Below, piece after piece: positions 36,804 to 44,348 of a stretch of DNA of 64,000 bases. Numbering within the stretch: the stretch's first letter is position 1; every line of letters begins with the position of its first letter. The notes below the pieces were generated by a model that made no database searches, was not told the origin of the DNA, and saw only the letters and a program-made list of their open reading frames with translations. The translations under genes and the position numbers were made by a program. The stretch spans positions 868,001 through 932,000 of the forward strand of contig NZ_JAGTAS010000058.1 in the NCBI RefSeq assembly GCF_025685425.1, in the 5' to 3' direction. Origin of the DNA: Terriglobus albidus (GTDB lineage Bacteria; Acidobacteriota; Terriglobia; Terriglobales; Acidobacteriaceae).

Positions 36804-37711
36804 ACCGTGCCTCTTTCCGTTTTACCGCCCGCGCGGACGGCGTTGGCTACTACACCATGGGAGTTGTACTGCAAAACTTTCGGATCGATCTGATTTGAAT
36901 CGACCAAGTTGAGTTCTACCTGGGCCGTCAGCACATAGCTCGGACGAATGTTTTCCTTCCGGCTCGATCCGTTGCGCGGCCGCTTCTCTTCGTTCTTTTG
37001 CTGCTGATTCTGTTGCTGATTCTGTTGTTGATTCTTTGGCTGGGCATTGTTCTGCTTCTGGTTATTGTTGTTGCCCGCCGGTGTATCGTCGCTACGCCGC
37101 AACTCACCCAGGCGCGACTCCAGCTCATAGACCACCCGCAGGTTGTCGTAATAACGCACCACGCGCGCATTGGTCTGGTAGAGGGTCCGCTTCAGGTTGC
37201 TGGGCTTCAGATCGCTTGCCTTGATGTCGGTGATGCGGATACCGACCAGGTTCATCGTGAGGGCAATTGAAAAGAACGCCATCGCCGCAGTCATTGCCAG
37301 GCGCGGCTGCAGCAGCGATTGCCCAAGGTTCTTCAGGTTGAACCAGGCGAGTACGCGAGTCGACCACCGCGCCGCGATCGGCGGCGCCATCACTGGTTCC
37401 ACCGCTGCCACATAGGCTGGTTGAGCCAGGTGCGCGCCAGAGGTCTGAGACAGAATGCGGGCCATCAGGTCCGCCGTTGGCTGCGGACGATCGCTTTTGA
37501 GCATCTCCAGCCAGGCTGCACCTCGCTGGGCGTCTTCGTACGCCATCGCACAGTCTTCGCAACCCAGCAGATGAAGATCGAAACGAGCCCGCTGCTCCGG
37601 TGTAAGCAGGCCGTCGATCGCGTCCGTCAGCATAGCCTCACACTCGGCGCACCCCATCCCTCCGGCACGGCTGCCCGGGTTCTGCGCTCCGAATTGGTTC
37701 ATCTCCGCCAC
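36800..37711 (-). CDS. Zinc-finger anti-sigma factor
   Basis: A 303-residue protein with an N-terminal zf-HC2/anti-sigma zinc domain (CAECEAMLTDAIDG, then HLLGCEDCAMAY: the HxxxCxxC pattern), a single membrane helix (LAMTAAMAFFSIALTMNLVG, about 139-158) and an extracytoplasmic part with a low-complexity run of Asn/Gln (residues 217-244). It should hold the sigma factor encoded directly upstream until an envelope signal arrives. The GTG start at 37711 follows AGGTGG by 5 bases and abuts the sigma stop. The Gln/Asn tract is unusual for this family. Confidence 0.87.
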   Translation of the reverse strand: MAEMNQFGAQNPGSRAGGMGCAECEAMLTDAIDGLLTPEQRARFDLHLLGCEDCAMAYEDAQRGAAWLEMLKSDRPQPTADLMARILSQTSGAHLAQPAYVAAVEPVMAPPIAARWSTRVLAWFNLKNLGQSLLQPRLAMTAAMAFFSIALTMNLVGIRITDIKASDLKPSNLKRTLYQTNARVVRYYDNLRVVYELESRLGELRRSDDTPAGNNNNQKQNNAQPKNQQQNQQQNQQQKNEEKRPRNGSSRKENIRPSYVLTAQVELNLVDSNQIDPKVLQYNSHGVVANAVRAGGKTERGTV

Positions 37712-38485
37712 TTACACCACCTGCCTTTCGGTCTTTCCAAGAATTCTTGCCAACTCACCGCGTCCGCGGTTGATGCGGCTCTTGACGGTGCCCTCAGGCA
37801 CCTTGAGTACCGCCGCAATCTCTTTGTAATCCATGTCTTCCAAATCGCGCAGAATAACTGCTTCACGCAACTCTGGCGAGAGCTGTTTCAGCGCCGTCTG
37901 GATACGGGTCTTCAGCTCCAGACCGGCGACATGCTCATGCTGGCCCTTGCGGGTATCGGCCAGCCGATCCGCGAAGGTCGGTCCATCGTCTTCCCCGTCA
38001 AAACTCGCGTCCATCGAATCCGAGACCCGATCCATGCGCGTACGGCGGAAGTGATCCACCAGTAGATTGCGCGCCAGCGTCGTAATCCAGGTCTGGAAGC
38101 TGCCCTTGAAGGCATCGAAGCTGTCCAGGTTCCGGTACAACTTCAGGAAAACGTCCTGCGTCAGGTCCTCGGCATCCGTGGCCGAACCCGTAAAGCGATA
38201 ACAGATGGCGTAAATCCGCCGGTGCTGTGAGGCAACCAACTGCTGCCAGGCATGGGAATCCCCCGCCATGCACTGACGAACCAGCTTCTCCATCGCCTCC
38301 TGCTCGGGCGTGCGCTCCACAGTACGTTCCTCAACCTGCTTATCTGTCTGATCGAGTGTAACTTGCGGCACAGGCGCGGAGGGTGGAACCTGGCCCTTTC
38401 GAGGATCCGGACCCAGCAGCATGGCCCGCTTTACCGGTATGACCGGCAAGCCGTGCGCGGGAATCGCCATGTGTAAAACGCCCAT
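37712..38485 (-). CDS. ECF-type RNA polymerase sigma factor
   Basis: A sigma-70 group 4 protein. Region 2 holds YRFTGSATDAEDLTQDVFLK and SFQTWITTLARNLLVDHFRR; region 4 holds LSPELREAVILRDLEDMDYK, then EIAAVLKVPEGTVKSRINRG (HTH). From the ATG at 38485 it has 257 residues, with about 60 extra N-terminal residues compared with usual ECF length. A GGAAC-N17-CGTAT promoter places the transcript start around 38487, so the true start may be at 38422 or 38293 unless the mRNA is leaderless. The anti-sigma gene follows with no gap. Confidence 0.92.
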   Translation of the reverse strand: MGVLHMAIPAHGLPVIPVKRAMLLGPDPRKGQVPPSAPVPQVTLDQTDKQVEERTVERTPEQEAMEKLVRQCMAGDSHAWQQLVASQHRRIYAICYRFTGSATDAEDLTQDVFLKLYRNLDSFDAFKGSFQTWITTLARNLLVDHFRRTRMDRVSDSMDASFDGEDDGPTFADRLADTRKGQHEHVAGLELKTRIQTALKQLSPELREAVILRDLEDMDYKEIAAVLKVPEGTVKSRINRGRGELARILGKTERQVV

Positions 38486-38493
38486 GTGTTTCT

Positions 38494-38520
38494 ATACGAA
38501 AAACGGAACTGCGCAGTTCC
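38494..38520 (-). promoter_or_regulatory. ECF-type autoregulatory promoter in a GGAACTGCGCAGTTCC palindrome
   Basis: On the minus strand GGAAC (38520-38516), a 17-base spacer and CGTAT (38498-38494) match the usual GGAAC/CGT pattern of ECF promoters. The -35 belongs to a perfect 16-bp palindrome (38505-38520), which also supplies a GGAAC on the plus strand facing the SRPBCC gene, with CGTGTC 15 bases on. One site could drive both directions. Confidence 0.6.
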
Positions 38521-38651
38521 CCGGCGTGTCCTGGAAAATCTGCCCCAAAAGAGGGACGCGCGTTGACAGTGGTCGGTTCGCCGGAGTCTGATGCTCCTGC
38601 AGTACAAACCCACTCATTTCCACCGTTTCATCCACCGTTTCAAGGAGACCC

Positions 38652-39737
38652 ATGTTTAAGGTCCATCTCTGCCTGTCTGCCTGTGCTCTGCTGGCCAGCT
38701 CGGCCATCGCCGTTGCCCAGGCGCCGGCGGCCGCTCCAGCCGCACGCCCGGCTCCTCCGCCTCTGGAAAGTCCCAGCCCGCACTACGTTTCGTTCGTCCT
38801 GACCCAGGACGTCAACGCGCCCGCCGACACAGTCTGGGTCAGGGTCGGCAAATACTGCGACATCGGGGAGTGGGGATTTCCCTGCACCATCCTCCAGGGG
38901 CCAGGAAATGAGATCGGCTCCGTACGGTCTATCCAGAACGAGGTGATGGTCGGCAAAACCAGGTACAGCTATACCTATGCCCAGGCTCCGCGGCAGGGAG
39001 TGACCTACAACCTCTACCACGCCACGCTGGAGGTGGTTCCGGTGACCGCAAAGACCTCCCGGCTGGAATACAGCTTCCTCTACGACAACTCCATGCTCAC
39101 GGATGACGCAGCTCGTAATACCGAGATTGCCACCCGAAAGATGCGCTTTACCGGCTTTCTGAAAAACATGAAGACGCTGGCCGAGGGCGGCAAGCTGGAA
39201 AAGCCTACCGCTCCCCCTCCCGTTCTCTCCACCGCACCCTGGCTGGTGGCTGAGCCGCACTATGTCACCATTCCCATGAGCATCGATGTCAACGCTCCGG
39301 CAGACAAGGTCTGGGCTCGCATCGGCAAGTACTGCGACATCGGCGAATGGGGCTTCCCGGGCTGCACCATCACCTCGGGCAAAGACGGCGAACTGGGCGC
39401 CATCCGCACCATCGGGAATGAGGTGCTGGTCGGCAAGACCAAGTACAGCTACATCTACACTCAGCCCAAACGGGTCGGCAGCAGCTACAACATGTACCAC
39501 GGCGACCTGGAAGCCGAGCCTCTCACCGCCACTACCACCCGCCTGCACTACACCCTGCTCTACGACAACTCCGCACTACCGGACGACGCCGCAAAGCAGA
39601 AGGACATCGAAAATCGCCGCACCCGGTTTACCCAGATGCTCGAAAACATGAAGCTGCTGGCCGAAGGCAAGCCACTGCCAGAGGGCGCTGTGCGGAGGCC
39701 TGCACCACCGGCTGCGAGCCCAACGACACCGAAATAG
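38652..39737 (+). CDS. Secreted protein of two tandem SRPBCC domains
   Basis: A 361-residue protein: a signal peptide (MFKVHLCLSACALLASSAIA), an Ala/Pro linker, then two copies of a START/SRPBCC domain of about 150 residues. VNAPADTVWVRVGKYCDIGE in the first matches VNAPADKVWARIGKYCDIGE in the second, and LYDNS-L--DDAA recurs near both ends. The internal duplication looks recent. Relatives bind hydrophobic ligands; an exported double-domain form is unusual. AAGGAG precedes the ATG. Divergent from the ECF sigma gene and possibly controlled by the same palindrome. Confidence 0.82.
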   Translation: MFKVHLCLSACALLASSAIAVAQAPAAAPAARPAPPPLESPSPHYVSFVLTQDVNAPADTVWVRVGKYCDIGEWGFPCTILQGPGNEIGSVRSIQNEVMVGKTRYSYTYAQAPRQGVTYNLYHATLEVVPVTAKTSRLEYSFLYDNSMLTDDAARNTEIATRKMRFTGFLKNMKTLAEGGKLEKPTAPPPVLSTAPWLVAEPHYVTIPMSIDVNAPADKVWARIGKYCDIGEWGFPGCTITSGKDGELGAIRTIGNEVLVGKTKYSYIYTQPKRVGSSYNMYHGDLEAEPLTATTTRLHYTLLYDNSALPDDAAKQKDIENRRTRFTQMLENMKLLAEGKPLPEGAVRRPAPPAASPTTPK

Positions 39738-39755
39738 CATGGAGCTCATTTTGTT

Positions 39756-39955
39756 TTGTCATTTCGTAGCGAAGCGGAGAAATCTGCTTTTCTGCTCAGA
39801 CTTCAAGCTCGGGTAGACAGAAAAGCTGATCCCATCGGGATGACAAAAATTCGAGCCCCGCTCGAATAGTTCACCCCTGCGAAGCAAGTTCGCCGGGAAC
39901 CCCGATATCCCACCCATCGCGTCGCGATGGATGGGGCACCCAGATCCGTGATTAT
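39756..39955. repeat. CATTTCG repeat plus GGGTGGGG repeat cluster
   Basis: 39756-39807 is a CATTTCG-type repeat, 39825-39850 its GATCCCATCGGGATGACA companion, and 39885-39951 a CCCACCCATCGCG/CGCGATGGATGGGGCACCC hairpin. No gene is seen between 39738 and 40018. Confidence 0.65.
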
Positions 39956-39964
39956 TCAAAGCAA

Positions 39965-39999
39965 AGGGGCTGGAGACATAACGTCTCCAGCCCCTGCTC
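39965..39999. terminator. Terminator hairpin between the SRPBCC gene and sodC
   Basis: AGGGGCTGGAGAC-ATAAC-GTCTCCAGCCCCT, a 13-bp stem, with TGCTCTTTT on the right and TTTGCTTT on the minus-strand side. It lies 20 bases after the sodC stop and can serve either strand. Confidence 0.8.
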
Positions 40000-40018
40000 T
40001 TTTCAGTCCGTTGCCCTT

Positions 40019-40534
40019 TTACATCGCGGGCTTCTCGATCACGCCGCAGGCCAGCCTGCTGCCGGCATTTCCAGCCGGGTCGGTCATCTGATCGTCGGCC
40101 TTCTCATGAACGACTACCGTGTGGCCATAGATGGAGTTCGGCGCTGCCGGGTCCACCGATAGATAGTCCGCATCGAAGGTTTTGTGACCCATGTTTCCGG
40201 TCATCGTCACCGACTCAGGGAAATCGCCATCATGATGTCCCTCGGGGTTCTTGAAACCGTGATGCTTGTTTTCAGGGTTGAAGTGACCGCCCGCAGACTG
40301 GAAGCTCGGAGCCTCACAGGTCGATCCGGCGTGCACATGCACGGCATGCTCTCCGGCGGGCAGATTCTCAAGCATGACCATAACCTTCACACCACTCTTC
40401 GCGGGCGAGAAGGTGACGTAACCGGCGTCCTTGCCGTTCGCGTCCTTCAACATGACCTTGACGGGCTGGGGTGCGGCAGCGAAAACGGGAACGGCAACCA
40501 GAAGGGCGGCCGCAGCAACGGATGCAAGACGCAT
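40019..40534 (-). CDS. sodC: Exported Cu/Zn superoxide dismutase
   Basis: A 171-residue protein with a signal peptide (MRLASVAAAALLVAVPVFAA) and a Cu/Zn SOD fold. Metal ligands: HAVHVHAGSTCE (two copper His plus the disulfide Cys), GGHFNPENKHHG (bridging His and zinc His), HHDGDFP (zinc His and Asp) and YGHTVVVHEKADD (last copper His). SRLACGVIE holds the second disulfide Cys. AGGAG lies 7 bases before the ATG at 40534. It lies downstream of tdk across palindromic element D. It protects the periplasm, complementing the cytoplasmic SOD at 17.3 kb. Confidence 0.94.
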   Translation of the reverse strand: MRLASVAAAALLVAVPVFAAAPQPVKVMLKDANGKDAGYVTFSPAKSGVKVMVMLENLPAGEHAVHVHAGSTCEAPSFQSAGGHFNPENKHHGFKNPEGHHDGDFPESVTMTGNMGHKTFDADYLSVDPAAPNSIYGHTVVVHEKADDQMTDPAGNAGSRLACGVIEKPAM

Positions 40535-40595
40535 AGTGAATCTCCTTGTATCCAGCAGGATACGTATAGGATGCGTCACGATGCAAAACGTGGCC

Positions 40596-40710
40596 TAGAC
40601 CATCTTCCCTGTTGCTGGGTATCCCGGAAGAGGAGTGTAGCGGCGTTTTCATTACGGAAAACGCCCATAGAAGCAGAGGCCCCACGCGACCCTACAGGGA
40701 AAATGGGCTA
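40596..40710 (-). repeat. Stop-codon palindromic element, copy D
   Basis: The minus strand starts TAGCCCATTTTCCCTGTAGG at 40710 and ends GGGAAGATGGTCTA at 40596, with the inner GGCGTTTTC/GAAAACGCC hairpin. The TAG at 40710-40708 is the tdk stop. The far end is 62 bases before the sodC start. This is the most diverged copy at its termini. Confidence 0.85.
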
Positions 40711-41325
40711 CCGGGCAACCGCCGGAAGCTCCATCTGCTCACTCTGGTTCTCATCGATAAAGGGCTGGAAGTGCTCACGGCAGCGAGCCTCATACATCCC
40801 GGCGGCTCCAACGACGACAAGCTCCTGGCTTTGCCCCAGCCGCTGGGTATGGATCGCCGGATTTCCGCACACCATGCATACCGCCGACAGCTTCGTCACC
40901 TCATCTGCAAGCGCCATCAGGTTCGGCACCGGACCAAAAGGCTCATTCGCAAAGGTCGTATCCAGACCGCCCAGAATCACCCGCTTGCCCAGATGCACCA
41001 GCTCCATCACCAAAGGAATCACATCCTCATCGAAGAACTGCACCTCATCGATGCCGATGACATCCACCTCGTGAATGTGATCGTTCTCGAAGAGCGTCGC
41101 CTTCAGACGCTCTGAGGTCGGCGTAACGACCGCGGCGTCATGCGTCTGCTCGGAGTGTGATGCAATCGCCGTACGGTGATATCGCAGATCAATATCAGGT
41201 TTGAAACAGGCGACGCGCTGTTTCGCAATCTTGGCGCGCTTCAAACGGCGGATCAGTTCCTCGCTCTTGCCGGAGAACATAGGGCCGGTGATCACCTCCA
41301 ACCGGCCAACGTGGTGCTGGGTCAT
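40708..41325 (-). CDS. tdk: Thymidine kinase (type II)
   Basis: A 205-residue kinase that phosphorylates thymidine in the salvage pathway. VITGPMFSGKSEELIRRLKR is the N-terminal Walker A region, VIGIDEVQFFDED the Walker B and lid, and VCGNPAIHTQR with the later EARCREHF matches the zinc-binding part (C-x-x-x... and C-x-x-H). The ATG at 41325 (MTQHHVGRLEVI) fits the family; a GTG at 41346 is the alternative. The TAG stop is the terminal triplet of element D. Confidence 0.94.
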   Translation of the reverse strand: MTQHHVGRLEVITGPMFSGKSEELIRRLKRAKIAKQRVACFKPDIDLRYHRTAIASHSEQTHDAAVVTPTSERLKATLFENDHIHEVDVIGIDEVQFFDEDVIPLVMELVHLGKRVILGGLDTTFANEPFGPVPNLMALADEVTKLSAVCMVCGNPAIHTQRLGQSQELVVVGAAGMYEARCREHFQPFIDENQSEQMELPAVAR

Positions 41326-41392
41326 TCCGGAATGGTACTGCTGCACGGGGTGTGCAAAACAAGGCTCGATTTAGCATCAAGCTTTGCCTTTT

Positions 41393-41475
41393 ATTTGTCA
41401 TTTCGTAGCCCTGCTTCTACGTATCATCTCTCCGGGGTGCCCCACCCTCACGGAGTTAGGGTGGGCAAGGCAACC
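41393..41475. repeat. CATTTCG fragment and GGGTGGGG hairpin
   Basis: GTCATTTCGTAGC (41397 on) is a truncated CATTTCG repeat. GGGTGCCCCACCCT (41434-41447) pairs with AGGGTGGGC (41457-41466). The rest of the 41326-41525 gap shows nothing recognisable. Confidence 0.6.
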
Positions 41476-41525
41476 GCTGTCTTCTAACCAACACGCCTAC
41501 CTCTGTCGTATTTGGGAACAGCACC

Positions 41526-42299
<774 letters not shown>

Positions 42300-42300
42300 A

Positions 42301-44181
42301 TCAGGCAAGCTTCGGATGAAGTTTGTGGAAGCCGGTAGCCTCCTGGTACGCGTGTGCAAATGCGGCCAGCCGTGCGTCAGAGTAAAGCTGGCCGAGGAAC
42401 GTAATACTCGTCATCGTACCCGGCCCGCCGGTGTTTGCCGGGTCACCATCGCCTGTCTTCCACGGCAACGGCGCGTCGTCGCCCCGCAAGCCGTTGGGAA
42501 CAATTACTGCCGGATGCCCCGTTAGATTGGTAGCGCGAAGCTGCGGGCCGCCCGAGGGAGTCACGATCACATCCACCTTCGCGAAGAGCTCCGCCATCTG
42601 TTCCATGCCGAGAGTGCGGGCACGCATCGCCTGTACATAATCCACCGCGGAGTAGAAACGAGCGATGCGGAAGGTATTCGGCCAGTCGCCGGAGCCTTGT
42701 CCGGTCAGCAGGCGATCGCGTCCGCTCAAGGTAAGTTCATCGAACGCGGCTGCCGCCTCGACCTCCAGGACCGGAGTGATCGCTCCCCAGGGAAGCTTCG
42801 GCAGCTCCACCGGAATCAACGTCACACCCATCTTCTTCAACGCATCCAGCGATGCCCGTTCGTAACGGTTGTCGTAGACCGCGCGCTCATAGTTCCGCTT
42901 CGCCATCGCCACCCGCTCGGCGAATGCTGCATCTGCCTCGCCGTCCTTGCGCTTCGGCTCTTCGAATTTCGGCGCCTCAAACGCCGCTGACAACACACCG
43001 ACACGGAGCTTCTTCCAGTCGAAACGCGCATCCCAGCAGAATGATGCTTCTTTGACCATCCGGTCCTGTCCATCGGGACCGTGGATGGCCTCCATCACCA
43101 GCGCACAATCTTCCACGCTGCGACAGATGGGGCCGATCTTATCCATCGTCCAGCTCAGTGCCATTGCTCCTGTGCGCGGCACGAAACCGAATGTCGGCCG
43201 CAGTCCAGTAACACCGCAGCGGGTTGCCGGAGACGAGATTGACCCCAGCGTCTCAGTCCCGTTGGCAAAACCCACCAGACCGGCACTCACCGCCGAGCCT
43301 GAACCGGCAGACGACCCGCTTGAACCCTGCTTCGTATTCCACGGATTGCGTGTACGCGCACCGAACCACAGATCACCCTGCGCCAGGGCTCCCATACTCA
43401 GCTTGGCAACCAGCACGGCTCCGGCCTTGTCGAGCCGGTCGACCACCGTCGCGGTAGTGTCAAACTGCTGCTCTTCGAAGCCGGCCGCTCCCCATGTGGT
43501 GCGGTATCCCTTCACACTGAGCAGATCCTTCGCACCCCAGGGGACGCCGTGCAGCGGTCCCAGATGTTTGCCTGCAGCAATCTGCCGATCTGCCTCCGCC
43601 GCCTGCTGCAGGGCGCGCTCTTCGGTGAGAGTGATGACGCAATGCAGTTGCGGATCAAAGCGCTTGAGCCGCGACAGATACATTTTCGTCAGATCGATGC
43701 TCGTGATCTTACGAGTCCGCACCAGTTCGCCCAGCTCTCTCGCCGTGGCGAAAGCCAGCTTCTCTTCATTGCTGAGGGAGAGTCCGCTGACATCGGGCGC
43801 TGCTCCCAATACCACAGGCTTCTTCGCCGTCTCAAGCTTCATCCCCGGAGGCACAGGATCAAACGAAAATGCAGGGGCCACACGGTTCGGCAGATGCAGA
43901 TCCCGAAGCTGGCGAATGGAGTCACGCTGTTCAACAACGCCGTCGAGCAACTGTTTCTTCTGCTCCTCGGTGATCGTCAGCCCCGCCATCGCGGCGGCCT
44001 GGTCAATCATCTCCGGCGTGATCTTTGCAAACGTGCCGGGGTCTGCGCCCGTGTCCTGCTGCGCCTGAGCGGCCAGGGTGTACAACGCACCAGGAAACAA
44101 CGTGGCGCCCACACCGGCTTTGGCGCACACGCCAAGAAAGCGGCGGCGGGACTCGTCAGCTTGCATCATGTTTGCAAGCAT
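42301..44181 (-). CDS. Tat-exported amidase
   Basis: A 626-residue amidase-signature enzyme. MMQADESRRRFLGVCAKAGV is a twin-arginine signal (RRRFLG), so it is probably exported folded. The Ser-Ser-Lys triad fits: Lys in GVPWGAKDLL, the cis-Ser in SSGSSAGSGSAVSAGLV and the nucleophile in LGSISSPATRCGVTGLR. About 100 extra residues precede the catalytic core. Starts at 44181, 44169 or 44166 are all possible. The product may hydrolyse peptide or carboxamide bonds; it is encoded between an M1 peptidase and an OppF ATPase, which suggests peptide use. Confidence 0.88.
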   Translation of the reverse strand: MLANMMQADESRRRFLGVCAKAGVGATLFPGALYTLAAQAQQDTGADPGTFAKITPEMIDQAAAMAGLTITEEQKKQLLDGVVEQRDSIRQLRDLHLPNRVAPAFSFDPVPPGMKLETAKKPVVLGAAPDVSGLSLSNEEKLAFATARELGELVRTRKITSIDLTKMYLSRLKRFDPQLHCVITLTEERALQQAAEADRQIAAGKHLGPLHGVPWGAKDLLSVKGYRTTWGAAGFEEQQFDTTATVVDRLDKAGAVLVAKLSMGALAQGDLWFGARTRNPWNTKQGSSGSSAGSGSAVSAGLVGFANGTETLGSISSPATRCGVTGLRPTFGFVPRTGAMALSWTMDKIGPICRSVEDCALVMEAIHGPDGQDRMVKEASFCWDARFDWKKLRVGVLSAAFEAPKFEEPKRKDGEADAAFAERVAMAKRNYERAVYDNRYERASLDALKKMGVTLIPVELPKLPWGAITPVLEVEAAAAFDELTLSGRDRLLTGQGSGDWPNTFRIARFYSAVDYVQAMRARTLGMEQMAELFAKVDVIVTPSGGPQLRATNLTGHPAVIVPNGLRGDDAPLPWKTGDGDPANTGGPGTMTSITFLGQLYSDARLAAFAHAYQEATGFHKLHPKLA

Positions 44182-44195
44182 AACGCGTAGGCGCC

Positions 44196-44348
44196 TAGAG
44201 CAGTTCTCCTAAAGGCGTAGAGCGGAGTATCGGGGTCCCCAGCGAACGAGTTCGCTGGGTGAAGTTTTGGCAGTTTGCGCCGTTTTCCTTCGAAGAAAAC
44301 GGCATTCACAGATTTATCCAACACTACAGTATTAGGAGAATTGCTCTA
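44196..44348 (-). repeat. Second family of stop-codon palindromic element
   Basis: The minus strand starts TAGAGCAATTCTCCTAATAC at 44348 and ends TTTAGGAGAACTGCTCTA at 44196. The arms match over about 15 bases. Inside lie GCCGTTTTC-CTTCGA-GAAAACGGC and a CCCAGCGAA/TTCGCTGGG hairpin. The layout is the same as that of the 116-base family but the arm sequence differs. The TAG is the stop of the M1 gene upstream; the other end is 15 bases before the amidase start. Confidence 0.85.
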
